A stretch of 64,000 nucleotides of DNA from CAYLXP01 sp964387425 (GTDB lineage: Bacteria > Verrucomicrobiota > Kiritimatiellia > UBA8416): contig CAYLXP010000003.1 in NCBI GenBank assembly GCA_964387425.1, positions 1-64,000 of the forward strand, in the 5' to 3' direction. Shown in pieces: positions 51,427 to 60,245 of this stretch (position 1 is the stretch's first letter; every line of letters begins with the position of its first letter). Made by a program: the position numbers and the translations under genes. A model generated the notes under the pieces. It ran no database searches, was not told the DNA's origin, and saw only the letters and a program-made list of their open reading frames with translations.

Positions 51427-53775
51427 CTAATCCTCCAGCACCACTACGACCCTATGCTCGCCGCCATCAATTGGCAGCGGCTGGAGCGAATCATGCGGGA
51501 GACCATCGACGATGATCGACGCCACGGCAGCACCGGCTTTATTGCCGGGATTGGTGATGCGGATATCATAGGTGGTTCCGCGGTAGACGCGGCGCACGGT
51601 GGCCTCACCCCAGGCCGATGGCATGCAGGGCTTGATGACCAGCCCGTCGAGCGTGCGGCGGACGCCGAGCATGTACTCGGTGACGCACTGGTACATCCAC
51701 GGAACAGAACCGGTGGTCCAGGCGTGCTCGCCCATACCGACGCGATTCTCGCTGTCAGGCCCATAGTAGCCGTTAAAGAAGACGTTCGGCTGGTTGAGGA
51801 CCGGGCGCTCGGGATTGCCGGGCTGTACGGACTGCCACAGTTTATAGGCTTCATCGGCCATGCCGCGGTCCAACAGCGCCAGCAGCATGAAGGCGTTACC
51901 GTGGCTGTAGACGCTGGCGTTCTCCGCGGCGCCCGGACGAATAGCGCTCAGGCGGCCGACGTTGTGTACGTACTTGGTGTAGGCCGGCCAGTTCAGCATC
52001 AGGCCCCAGCCGGAATCGAGCATTTCACGCACACTGTTCCAGCTCTGTTTCCAGCGCTCGTCAGAGACAACCTTGCCAAGCTGCGCCCAGCTCTGCATGT
52101 TGAGAAATATCTTGCCTTCGTCGTTCTGCTGCGAACCGATCGGGTTGGCATCGTCGTCCAGGGCACAGATATACCACTGTCCGTCCCACGCGTGCTTATT
52201 GATGGCCGCAGCCATCTCTTTCTGCCACTGGCGGTACTCGGCAGCGTCATCGGTCTTACCGATCTTCTCTGCAATCTCGGCCAGGATCAGGCAGCTGCGA
52301 CAGAATGCCATCGAGAGCCAGACACTCTCGCCGCGCCCCTCGCGACAGACCCCCGTCAGCGAATCGTTCCAGTCACCGTAGAACACCAGGTTCAAGTCGT
52401 GCGCCCCACGATCCTCCTGCAGTCGCAGCAGCGAACGGCGCAGATGCTCATAGACCGTACCTTCGCCCTGGTCGAAGAATGGTATCACTTTCTCCAGCAC
52501 CGCGACGTCGCCCGTCTCGGCGAGGTATTCGTGGAATGAACCAATCATCCACTGTGAGCTGTCGGCATAGCGCAGGTCGTCGATGGGATGCCAGCCACGC
52601 AGACCGAAGCCGGATTCGTACTGGTGCGCGCAGGCTTTCAGAAGCTGTTCCAGCGCTGCCTCGGGCTGCTGGATTACGGCGCCCTGGCACTGTTGAATAA
52701 TGTCACGGTAGCCCTTGAAGCCCCAGCGGGTCCAGACAACCCCATAGTCGATCTGCTTCGGGCTCCAGACATTGATCATGTTGTTGAGCGTCGCGTCGGG
52801 CGTGGTCACCTGCAGGTTTGCGGCGCGGTCAGCTTCGACCTTGAGAAGCTGATCAAAATGAAAGTCGGATTCCATCGAACCGTTCTGGTACTTCTTACGC
52901 AGGATGTCGATCATGGGCACGGCATCGCAGGCGCCGATCATGAAGCGGACCTCGTCCTGCGCGCCGGCCTCAAGGGCCATGTCGATCTGCATCGTGCCGA
53001 CTGGGCTGAACATGGCGCACTTGGAGTTGGAGCAACGCCCCTGCTCCACCACTAGCGGATTGTGCGTCGTACGGCGCGGGCCGATCACGGCGCCGAGGCT
53101 GGCATCCCAGCCATCGGGCTGGCGATTTACAGCCAGGAAGCCGTTGTGCCACGGAAGATCAACGCCTTCCAGGTAGCGCGGCGCATCCATACAGACAAAG
53201 ATGGACTGCTGCTCCGGCAAGTACTCGGCGATGCGGTGCAGCTCGCCGCAGTAAAGATCTTCGCCGTCGCAGTTCATTGGGACATAGGTAAAGAGCTGCA
53301 ACTTGCGCGGACGGTCGCCCACATTGCGCAGCCGCACATCCCATACTTCGACGGGATCGTCGCCGGCGGGCACATAGATGCGCCAGACAGCCTCAATGCC
53401 ATCAGTCACATTCTCCACCACCTGGTAGTTGAGTCCAGCGCGGCACTCATAGCGCTCGTAGTCCTTGTAGACCGGCGCAAAGCCGACGGAGAAGTAGTCG
53501 CCGCTCTCTGCGTCGCGCACATAGACAAACCGGTCGCTCTGCACGATCTGGCAGTTGCGGCCGGCTGGTGACATATGCTTGGCCATACCGCAGTTGCCCT
53601 GGTCGAGCATCGTCAGGTAGTTCGGGTTGTAGAGCATGTTGTGCAGGGTGCGGTCAGGTTCCGGGGTTGCAATGCACAGTTCCTTGCCGTCTGCCTTGTA
53701 CTCGAACGGGATCTTCTCCCCCGTTCCCCCAAACTCCGCAGGGATGATCTCCGTCAATGTTCCACTATCAGCCAT
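51427..53775 (-). CDS. GH94-family phosphorylase, divergent member
   Basis: A 782-residue cytoplasmic protein with AAGGAATAG before the ATG. It lacks the FDDxNREYVIT start of the other two GH94 enzymes. The N-terminal sandwich does contain DRFVYVRDAESGDYFSVGF and YERYECRAGLNYQVV, and the barrel contains WTRWGFKGYRD and VFYGDWNDSLTG (general-acid Asp471). The C-terminal part runs GVRRTLDGLVIKPCMPSAW and VYRGTTYDIRITNPG, typical of the family. Its disaccharide is unknown; near a rhamnosidase it may act on the core left after rhamnose removal. The upstream lipoprotein gene ends 3 bp before it. Confidence 0.85.
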   Translation of the reverse strand: MADSGTLTEIIPAEFGGTGEKIPFEYKADGKELCIATPEPDRTLHNMLYNPNYLTMLDQGNCGMAKHMSPAGRNCQIVQSDRFVYVRDAESGDYFSVGFAPVYKDYERYECRAGLNYQVVENVTDGIEAVWRIYVPAGDDPVEVWDVRLRNVGDRPRKLQLFTYVPMNCDGEDLYCGELHRIAEYLPEQQSIFVCMDAPRYLEGVDLPWHNGFLAVNRQPDGWDASLGAVIGPRRTTHNPLVVEQGRCSNSKCAMFSPVGTMQIDMALEAGAQDEVRFMIGACDAVPMIDILRKKYQNGSMESDFHFDQLLKVEADRAANLQVTTPDATLNNMINVWSPKQIDYGVVWTRWGFKGYRDIIQQCQGAVIQQPEAALEQLLKACAHQYESGFGLRGWHPIDDLRYADSSQWMIGSFHEYLAETGDVAVLEKVIPFFDQGEGTVYEHLRRSLLRLQEDRGAHDLNLVFYGDWNDSLTGVCREGRGESVWLSMAFCRSCLILAEIAEKIGKTDDAAEYRQWQKEMAAAINKHAWDGQWYICALDDDANPIGSQQNDEGKIFLNMQSWAQLGKVVSDERWKQSWNSVREMLDSGWGLMLNWPAYTKYVHNVGRLSAIRPGAAENASVYSHGNAFMLLALLDRGMADEAYKLWQSVQPGNPERPVLNQPNVFFNGYYGPDSENRVGMGEHAWTTGSVPWMYQCVTEYMLGVRRTLDGLVIKPCMPSAWGEATVRRVYRGTTYDIRITNPGNKAGAAVASIIVDGLPHDSLQPLPIDGGEHRVVVVLED

Positions 53776-53778
53776 CTT

Positions 53779-54984
53779 CTATTCCTTTAGTTCTTTCAAT
53801 CGATTCACCAGCAGACGGGTTACCCCCATATCCGTATTCGGGTCGGTCTCGGGACCGGTGATATCGGGATAGGGCTGCCAACGCTGGAATATCCACAAAT
53901 CGGGACTGCCACCTGCGGCGACATAGCCGTCAAAATACTCAAGGGTATTTGCCACGGCTGAAGCACTGCGCACGGCCGGATTCTTCGCTTTTTCTTTCTC
54001 CCCCACCATATTGCCGCTGGTGCTGTCCCCGTAAGAAAGGTCATCGAAGGCGTTGATGATCATACCGCAATCCAATCCGAGCGACTTGATGATCTTCTCC
54101 GCGGCCATGATGCGGCCGAAGTCCAGCCGCTCTTGCTCCCGGCCATCATAGCGACAATCCTGGTAACTGAAATCGAGGTGGAAGTGGTCCAACTTAACAC
54201 CGCGCTTGCCAAGCTTGTCCTTCGCGGCAACGAGGAACTCCTCGAAATCAATCGGATAGATACTGCCGGGATCGGTTGTCGTATAGTCATCGCCAACAGA
54301 GAAATATCCGAGCGATTCGATCATGCCGATCTTCGCATCGGGAAAAGCCTCTTGAATCATGGCGAGTGAATCAACCACTTCATCCATCACCTTGCGCCAA
54401 TCGGGATCCTCAAGTCCCGCCATGGGCTTGGCGCCCTGGAGGCAGAGGCCGACGTTCCACATCACCGGGTGATCCGCCGTAAGATAATCAACAGTCCCGC
54501 CCGCTTTGACCCATCGTTGCAGAAGACCTATCTCCTCAGCGGCATACTCCCTGCCGCTGCCCGGTCCATGCCTGCTCTTCCGCCATCGCAATGCGCCCAC
54601 CTCGAATGCACACTCAAAGCCGCTCCCGACAACGAACGCGGCAAGGCGCTTCAGCTCTTCATCGCTGTAGCAGCGCTCCCCCTCCCTCGGAAACAGATAC
54701 AGCGTCTCAATGAACTGCTTGAACACCGCCGTGTTCTTGTGGACTACAGGCCAATTGCGTTTGTTAGTGACCTGGGACAGGAAATCAGATCGAAGCCCAC
54801 GCACAACCGTATTGATGCTGCCCGGGCCGTACCAGATGCCGAGTGCTCCATCCGCGACCTCGTTCTGCTTGCCGTCGTCGGAGGCCGGAGAGAAACCACA
54901 GGACGCAGCGAGAACGAGGCCGCTCGCCAGGACCGCTGCTCTGCTTATAGCTCTATTCATAGGACTCATCGTATCATTACCCAT
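53779..54984 (-). CDS. Lipoprotein of unknown function, possible TIM-barrel glycosidase
   Basis: A 401-residue protein with a lipoprotein signal (AAVLASGLVLAASCGFSPAS). The start at 54984 overlaps the transporter stop by 8 bp; later Mets at 54969 or 54960 are also possible. Motifs such as VKLDHFHLDFSYQDC, GLDCGMIINAFDD and AKIGMIESLGYF alternate in a way that suggests a TIM barrel with acidic residues at strand ends. No family could be named. Position between a GPH transporter and GH94 gene argues for a role in surface glycan cleavage or binding. Confidence 0.65.
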   Translation of the reverse strand: MGNDTMSPMNRAISRAAVLASGLVLAASCGFSPASDDGKQNEVADGALGIWYGPGSINTVVRGLRSDFLSQVTNKRNWPVVHKNTAVFKQFIETLYLFPREGERCYSDEELKRLAAFVVGSGFECAFEVGALRWRKSRHGPGSGREYAAEEIGLLQRWVKAGGTVDYLTADHPVMWNVGLCLQGAKPMAGLEDPDWRKVMDEVVDSLAMIQEAFPDAKIGMIESLGYFSVGDDYTTTDPGSIYPIDFEEFLVAAKDKLGKRGVKLDHFHLDFSYQDCRYDGREQERLDFGRIMAAEKIIKSLGLDCGMIINAFDDLSYGDSTSGNMVGEKEKAKNPAVRSASAVANTLEYFDGYVAAGGSPDLWIFQRWQPYPDITGPETDPNTDMGVTRLLVNRLKELKE

Positions 54985-56416
54985 GCGTTAGCTCATGCCG
55001 TCCCGCGAGTTTCGCTTTGACCTCTTCAGCCATCGCTTCCGTAACCGGGTATTTCAGAATGAATACCCCGCCCAGGAGGGTAAGTACTGAAGGCAGGACC
55101 GCGAAAAGGACGCGGAGGTTCATTATAGACTCAAGGGTCTGGCTCTCATCAGTATCTATTATGCCCGATGCAGTGATTAACCATCCGCTCAGGGCCATGG
55201 CGATAGTAACGCCTACTTTAAGTATAAGGCCGAATGTAGCACTGTACATCCCCTCACGGCGCTCACCGTTCTCGAGTTCGTCAATATCACAGAGGTCTGC
55301 GATCATTGATGGTACAATCGTCCAGGTCAGGATCAGGCCGGGGTAGATCAGTACAGAGAGCCAGATCTGAAGGCTCGGATGTTCCGGCGACCAGCAATTC
55401 CACTTCAGGAACTGACCGACCGCGACAAGCACAATCCCGCCCAGCAGGGTAGCCTTTTTGCCGAAACGGTTCGCACACATTGCTATCAGGGGTACAGCCA
55501 CCAGGTTACTGGCGGCCCCTACTATACCACCCCAGAACATAACATGTGAGGATGCTTCTTTCGCCTCCTGCAGAGGAAGTCCCTTATAAACATAGAAGAC
55601 GTTGAGGTAATAGCTCATCGGAGACACCACCAGTACACCACCGCAGAAAAGTGCAGCGTAGAGGCAGAGCCAGAGAAAACTTCTATTCTTCAGGGTGGCC
55701 TTGGCAGAAGCTATAAATGGGACTCTGGGCAAGCTCGAGAACTCAGGTCTCTCTTTAATGAATATTGCCGCTGGAATCGCACTAAGAATCATAACACCGC
55801 CCGCAATCAGGCCTACAAGAACAACCCCCTGCACTTCATGAGGAACGCCCTCTACCGCGTTGCTCTTTCCAAAGTATATTGCCAGCGGCATGATGGCCGG
55901 CAGAAGAAAGGCGGCACCTGTCGAGAACCAGCTCCGAAACGCCTGTACCGAATTGCGTTCCTTTACATCCGGTGTAATTTCATATCCCAACGCGGTCCAG
56001 GGTATATTCCATATTGTAAAGAACACGAAATACAGAATGCTGAAAACGGTGAACCAGGTGAAAAGCCCCATTTCCCCCCATGTTCTATTCGGCGTCCACA
56101 TGAGCGCGAAACAGACACCCATGCCGATAGCTCCGACAAGAATATAGGGCCGCCGGCGTCCCCATCGCGAATGCGTGTTATCACTGAGAGAGCCCAGCAC
56201 GGGATCCAGCACCCCGTCTACGATCCGCGGAAGCGCCAGCGCCAGCCCCATCAGGGAGGCCTTCACCCCCAGCCCAACCGAGAAGATCGGCAGCGCCAGG
56301 ATCCAGAGTGCATTCACCATGTCACAGGCAAGTCCGCCAACCCCCCAGGCAATCTTGTGGGACACCGGAACCTTGGAATGTGACGATGGCTCTCTCTCTA
56401 ACATTTCTTCAGACAT
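54977..56416 (-). CDS. GPH-family (MFS_2) sugar:cation symporter
   Basis: A 479-residue transporter with about 12 membrane segments and the family loops DNTHSRWGRRRPYILVGA and IDELENGERREGMYSA. It is a paralogue of the transporter at 40523-41959. As first gene of an operon with a lipoprotein, GH94, DUF3795 and GH78 genes, it probably imports a rhamnose-containing oligosaccharide. It is divergent from the GntR regulator, with an operator-like palindrome between them. Confidence 0.9.
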   Translation of the reverse strand: MSEEMLEREPSSHSKVPVSHKIAWGVGGLACDMVNALWILALPIFSVGLGVKASLMGLALALPRIVDGVLDPVLGSLSDNTHSRWGRRRPYILVGAIGMGVCFALMWTPNRTWGEMGLFTWFTVFSILYFVFFTIWNIPWTALGYEITPDVKERNSVQAFRSWFSTGAAFLLPAIMPLAIYFGKSNAVEGVPHEVQGVVLVGLIAGGVMILSAIPAAIFIKERPEFSSLPRVPFIASAKATLKNRSFLWLCLYAALFCGGVLVVSPMSYYLNVFYVYKGLPLQEAKEASSHVMFWGGIVGAASNLVAVPLIAMCANRFGKKATLLGGIVLVAVGQFLKWNCWSPEHPSLQIWLSVLIYPGLILTWTIVPSMIADLCDIDELENGERREGMYSATFGLILKVGVTIAMALSGWLITASGIIDTDESQTLESIMNLRVLFAVLPSVLTLLGGVFILKYPVTEAMAEEVKAKLAGRHELTHG

Positions 56417-56469
56417 TTGCTTTCCTTATGACAGGGGAATGCGCGACACTTTGTGATGTTTACGTGGCG

Positions 56470-56486
56470 CCATACTTATAGTATGG
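56470..56486. promoter_or_regulatory. Putative operator of the GntR-type regulator
   Basis: CCATACTTATAGTATGG is a perfect 7-bp inverted repeat round a 3-bp centre, with further near-matches outside (GCGC on each side). It lies in the 153-bp region between the divergent transporter and regulator genes, the usual place for a regulator's own operator. Confidence 0.6.
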
Positions 56487-56569
56487 TGCGCTCACAGTTG
56501 TCTCAGAAAACAGGGCAAAGGTCAAGGCTTACATTACACGCTGTCACACGCAGTGAAGAGAGGAGAAAT

Positions 56570-57709
56570 ATGAAGAAAGACAAAGGCGTCGGCAGCCTGT
56601 TCGGTCATCCCATCACCTACACCTCTCACTTGTCGTTGGCTAACCAGATATACGATGCCATCTGTACGGAAATCTTCGCGCCGCGCTGGAAGCCCGGTGA
56701 CAAACTCCCGAGCCTGACGCAAATCGCCAGGCAATCCGGCTGCAGCCGCATGCCGGCTCAGCAGGCACTGGAACGCCTTGCGGCAGACGGGTATATCAAG
56801 AACGTGCCACGCTCCGGCCTGTTCCTGGCTGACACGCTCCCCGAGAAAAGGCGCATACTCGGAACCGTCGGCATCCTGGTGAGAGCTCAACACGCAACGG
56901 AACAGGACATCGAGTTCCTGGGATACGAACAACTGCTCATACACAGACTGATGTCTGAGATTGAGAGTTACAACTACAAGCCCCAGATTGTCTACGTCCA
57001 GAAAGGCGATGACCTGAGCAATGTCCAGAAGGACGGCGAGTACTTCAGCAGCACCAAGGGCATCATCTCCCTCTTCACCTTCCCGCACGACGGCAGGAGA
57101 CCGTTGAAAGACGGAGAGATTCCCATCGTTTTCTGGTGCATACCGGACCATCGCTGCACGCCGTGCGTTGCCAGCGACTACGAATTCGCCATTTACCAGC
57201 TAACCAAATCCGTCATCAGCCGGAATCATACAGAGATCTATCCCGTCCCATGCAGCTTATTGAGGCATTATGTCGCCGACCGTTACTGGAGCGGATACGC
57301 ACGGGCAATGAAAGATGCCGGTCTCGAACCGCAAGAGGCTTTTTACCAGCAGTGCCGCGAGATCCCCACACGTGACAGGGAGCAACTGAAGGCGCTGCTC
57401 TCCCAGGTCGACACGAGCACCGCTTACGTGTGTTTCTCGAAACAGAGAGCCGAGCATGTCATCTCCTGCCTGACCGACGCGGGCGTGAAGGTACCGGAAC
57501 AGGTAAGTGTGGTCGGGGCGAACGCCCCATCTGACGTGATATACGACGGGTTGCATCTGACCGGTATCGGATACTCCCCTAAGGACGAGATCGACACCTG
57601 CATCAGGCTCCTGAAAGATCAAATGCGGGGAGAGACAAGCGACGTCAGCACCGTCATGCTGCCCCCCTTCGACGTCGAAGGCGACACCCTCACCGACAAG
57701 GCAACCTGA
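56570..57709 (+). CDS. GntR-family regulator with LacI-type sugar-binding domain (AraR-like architecture)
   Basis: Start at 56570, after AGAGGAGAAAT; the ORF extends further upstream without support. The 379-residue protein has an N-terminal GntR winged helix (IYDAICTEIFAPRWKPGDKL; ARQSGCSRMPAQQALERLAA; GYIKNVPRSGLFLA) and a C-terminal periplasmic-binding-like domain (VSVVGANAPSDVIYDGLHLTGI). This layout is that of AraR-type repressors answering to sugars. It most likely controls the divergent transporter/GH78 operon through the palindrome at 56470. The ligand is not known. Confidence 0.85.
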   Translation: MKKDKGVGSLFGHPITYTSHLSLANQIYDAICTEIFAPRWKPGDKLPSLTQIARQSGCSRMPAQQALERLAADGYIKNVPRSGLFLADTLPEKRRILGTVGILVRAQHATEQDIEFLGYEQLLIHRLMSEIESYNYKPQIVYVQKGDDLSNVQKDGEYFSSTKGIISLFTFPHDGRRPLKDGEIPIVFWCIPDHRCTPCVASDYEFAIYQLTKSVISRNHTEIYPVPCSLLRHYVADRYWSGYARAMKDAGLEPQEAFYQQCREIPTRDREQLKALLSQVDTSTAYVCFSKQRAEHVISCLTDAGVKVPEQVSVVGANAPSDVIYDGLHLTGIGYSPKDEIDTCIRLLKDQMRGETSDVSTVMLPPFDVEGDTLTDKAT

Positions 57710-57742
57710 AGCACCACCGTTCAGCGGTTGAGTCCAACGGCC

Positions 57743-58057
57743 TCAGTCCATGTGCCAGACCTGCTCCAACGGGATGGTTACCGGTGAATTATCGGGGTTG
57801 GTTTCCATGATATCGGCCATGTGTTTCCACCACTTCTGCACGATATCGAGTTTGCCAAGATCCTGTGACCCTTCTGTGCCGGACGTCTTCTGCACGCCAA
57901 ACAGTATGTGGGTTTCCTCGTCGAGGAAGATCGTGTAGTCGCTCACGCCTGAATCGGTCAGGAGCTGCTTCAGCTCTGGCCAGATAGCGTCATGGCGCTT
58001 GATATACTCCGCCTTCATCCCCGGCTTCAACTTCATCTTGAATGCGATCTTCTCCAT
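57743..58057 (-). CDS. rhaM: L-rhamnose mutarotase
   Basis: A 104-residue protein of the RhaM family (usual length about 104). MKLKPGMKAEYIKRHDAIWPEL contains the conserved Tyr and His of the active site, and WWKHMADIM and LEQVWHMD near the end are typical. It interconverts alpha and beta anomers of L-rhamnose in the cytoplasm. It sits 19 bp downstream of a decayed rhaT remnant on the same strand, so a former rhaT-rhaM unit is visible. No rhamnose isomerase, kinase or aldolase gene is in the window. Confidence 0.93.
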   Translation of the reverse strand: MEKIAFKMKLKPGMKAEYIKRHDAIWPELKQLLTDSGVSDYTIFLDEETHILFGVQKTSGTEGSQDLGKLDIVQKWWKHMADIMETNPDNSPVTIPLEQVWHMD

Positions 58058-58076
58058 GGTCTCCTACCCTCCTTCG

Positions 58077-58413
58077 TCAGGCTATATAGTTTCCGTAGCT
58101 CACCAACAAAATGGCAATGATCAAAACGGCCAATCCTTGGAACATAGACCTGTGAGCGCTTTTTGGAGTGCCTTTCCATTCTCCAGACAGGAGGCCGCAG
58201 AGATTGCCAACCAGAACAGTTGTGCACATCAGAATAATCCACGCAACCGTTGCGCCCAGCTTCCCAAGGCAGGAGGCGCCCGTGGCGTAGAGCCCCCCCC
58301 CACTCTATGTCCTGTCGACTTGCGGCAAGGTAGCGATAATTTGACAGTTTCCGTTCAGATTTCATCCGGTCCATAAAGTACAGGCGAAAACGCATATTGT
58401 CTATGTTGCACAC
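58077..58413 (-). pseudogene. Remnant of an L-rhamnose:H+ symporter gene (rhaT), truncated and frameshifted
   Basis: Reading from the stop at 58077 upward, the minus strand gives a RhaT-like C-terminus: YATGASCLGKLGATVAW, then VGNLCGLLSGEWKG, then LAVLIIAILLVSYGNYIA. Upstream of a run of nine G (58293-58301 as C on the plus strand) the match continues in another frame (KLSNYRYLAA, QDIEWGG). Removing one G would join the two as EWGGLYATGA. Only about 100 of the roughly 340 codons remain, and a stop lies just upstream of 58413. The large 5' loss means this is a pseudogene even if the G run is a sequencing error. Confidence 0.75.
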
Positions 58414-58698
58414 CGGCTGGTTTTGGTATGAAAGTCCGTGGGGTCAGGGGTAGTATCAAGAGTTCTATGAAAAGACGAAAGTGCGGGGGAACGGTCAACG
58501 AGAACGGCGACGAGAGCGGATAACGAGTAGAGATCCTCTCAATCGTCCACCGTTATCGTCGCCGTTATCGTCCACCGAAAGGTATAGGAAAACGGGGGAG
58601 AACATGACCAGTTTGCTAAACCCCTGTAGAGACATGATTTAGATAAGAAGGAGTACTGTTAGAACTGACAGTACAATGTTGCTGCAAAGGAGTTCGAA
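58414..58698. repeat. Spacer with imperfect inverted repeat, promoter region of the URO-D gene
   Basis: AACGGCGACGAGAGCGGATAA near 58503 is answered in inverse by TTATCGTCGCCGTTATCG near 58552. No gene is visible. AAAGGAGTTCGAA before 58699 is the ribosome-binding site of the next gene. Confidence 0.45.
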
Positions 58699-59754
58699 AT
58701 GAATGCACGTGAACGCGTATTGGCTGTACTGAACCGTGAGCAACCTGACCGTGTGCCGGTGGACATCTGGCTGGTACCGGAGCTGGTCGCAACGTTCAAG
58801 GAAACGCTGGGAGTGGACGACGAGCTCTATATCTACCGCAAGCTGGACGTCGACAAGATCGCCTGGCTCGGCATCCCCTACAAAGGCGTCGTACTGAAGG
58901 ATCCCAACGAACACCAGGAGATCAACCACTGGGGTGTGAAGTTTGAGAAGATCGCGGCCAACGAAAGCGCGGAGTACGGCGAAGTCTCATACCACCCCCT
59001 GCTTGAACTCGACTCCGTCGAGCAGCTCGACGCGTATCCATGGCCCAACCCCGACGACTTCGACTACGAAACCGCAGCCGCTGAAGCCAGGGAGCTGGCA
59101 AAAGAATTTGTCACCCTCGGTCCCTGGATTTCACTGTTCGAGGTCTACTGCTCCATGCGCTCGCTCGAAGAAGCGCTGATGGACACGATTGCCGCACCGG
59201 AATTCCTGCACGCTGCACTCGACTATATCGCCGAGTCGCAGGGTGAAATGGTCCGGCGCTTCTTTGAAGCGGCCGACGGGGCGATTGATATGCTTTTCAT
59301 CAGCGACGATGTCGGTTCCCAGAACAGCCTCATTATGTCACCGGAAGCGTTCGATGAGTTCATCTTCCCGCGCCTCAAGGTCTGGTGCGACATGGCCCAC
59401 TCCTACGGCGCCAAAGTCTTCTTCCACACCGACGGAGCGTCCGAACCACTCATCCCACGCCTGATCGAGGCAGGAATCGATGTGCTCAACCCCATCCAGC
59501 ATGTCTGTCCCGGCATGGACTGCAATGAGATCAAAGCCAAGTATGGTGACCAGTTGATCTTCCATGGCGGCGTTGAGAACCAGAAGATTCTTCCATTCGG
59601 ATCGCCCGAGGACGTGGCGAAAGAGACGCGACAATGCCTGGATGAGCTAGGCCCGGAAGGCTATCTGCCCTGCTCCTGTCACTTTGCGCAGGCCGATACG
59701 CCGGTTGAGAACGTCATGGCCCTGATCGAAACCGTTCAGCAATACCGTCCGTAA
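58699..59754 (+). CDS. Uroporphyrinogen decarboxylase (URO-D) superfamily protein, probably a methyltransferase-like member
   Basis: A 351-residue protein with a URO-D TIM barrel: NREQPDRVPVDIW near the N-terminus, FISDDVGSQNSLIMSPEAFDEF in the centre, VFFHTDGASEPLIPRLIEAG and NPIQHVCPGMD later. True HemE has different arginine-rich N-terminal motifs. This form belongs to the broad MtaA/CmuA-like group found widely in catabolic gene sets of PVC bacteria. A C-terminal Cys-x-Cys (LPCSCHF) may bind metal, as in cobalamin-dependent methyltransferases. The substrate is unknown; it is monocistronic here. Confidence 0.82.
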   Translation: MNARERVLAVLNREQPDRVPVDIWLVPELVATFKETLGVDDELYIYRKLDVDKIAWLGIPYKGVVLKDPNEHQEINHWGVKFEKIAANESAEYGEVSYHPLLELDSVEQLDAYPWPNPDDFDYETAAAEARELAKEFVTLGPWISLFEVYCSMRSLEEALMDTIAAPEFLHAALDYIAESQGEMVRRFFEAADGAIDMLFISDDVGSQNSLIMSPEAFDEFIFPRLKVWCDMAHSYGAKVFFHTDGASEPLIPRLIEAGIDVLNPIQHVCPGMDCNEIKAKYGDQLIFHGGVENQKILPFGSPEDVAKETRQCLDELGPEGYLPCSCHFAQADTPVENVMALIETVQQYRP

Positions 59755-60189
59755 CCCGCGCTCCGGGTTCCTACCGGTAACAGTGACGCTGCCATGGGTG
59801 TAGCGGCCATCATGACCTCTTTCATCGTTGCCCCCCCTACATGGCGAATTTCTGTCAAGAATCCCGCCCCAGTCGCAGGGCTAGTCAACGTTTCATCTAC
59901 TGCTTACAGCGAATTGGCTGTTCTCCCCCAGGAGTTAGGCGTTAGGCGTTAGCGGAGAAGGGATTAGTCACTAGTCGTTAGGTGCTAGCGCCCCCTACTA
60001 ATGCCTATTGCCTATCGCCTAGTCCCTCTCTTTACTAACGCCTAAATCCTAGTCCCTAACGCCTTCGTCGCCCGACCCACAGCTCAGATCTTCGCACTCA
60101 TCTTTCATACTCTTCATTAAACTTTTGACAGTATATGGCGAAACCGTATCCCCTATCAATACGGGGCACACCATAATGCAGCACGATGT
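59755..60189. repeat. Spacer with TTAGGCG-type inverted repeats
   Basis: No gene is visible. Between about 59934 and 60062 the unit GGCGTTAGG is repeated on the left and its inverse CCTAACGCC on the right, with related words (GGGATTAGTC, CCTAGTCCCT) between. This is a degenerate long inverted repeat. The rest of the spacer shows nothing identifiable. Confidence 0.45.
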
Positions 60190-60192
60190 AGC

Positions 60193-60226
60193 AAAAAAGC
60201 CCGGCCGTAACGGCCGGGCTTTTGCA
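60193..60226 (-). terminator. Rho-independent terminator of the aminotransferase gene
   Basis: A perfect 10-bp stem (AGCCCGGCCG / CGGCCGGGCT) round a 3-base loop is flanked by six A on one side. On the minus strand it reads as a hairpin followed by TTTTTT, 20 bp after the aminotransferase stop. A weaker T tract on the plus strand could make it partly two-way. Confidence 0.9.
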
Positions 60227-60245
60227 TTTCAAATGACAGAACGCG

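Noticed and set aside
50812..52539. 575-codon plus-strand open frame opposite DUF3795 and GH94 genes
   Set aside because: It crosses two real genes on the other strand and their spacer, and its protein is Arg/Ala/Leu-rich without motifs.
59771..59785. ACCGGTAACAG as a third LacI operator
   Set aside because: Only a half-site matches and it lies downstream of the URO-D gene, not at a promoter.
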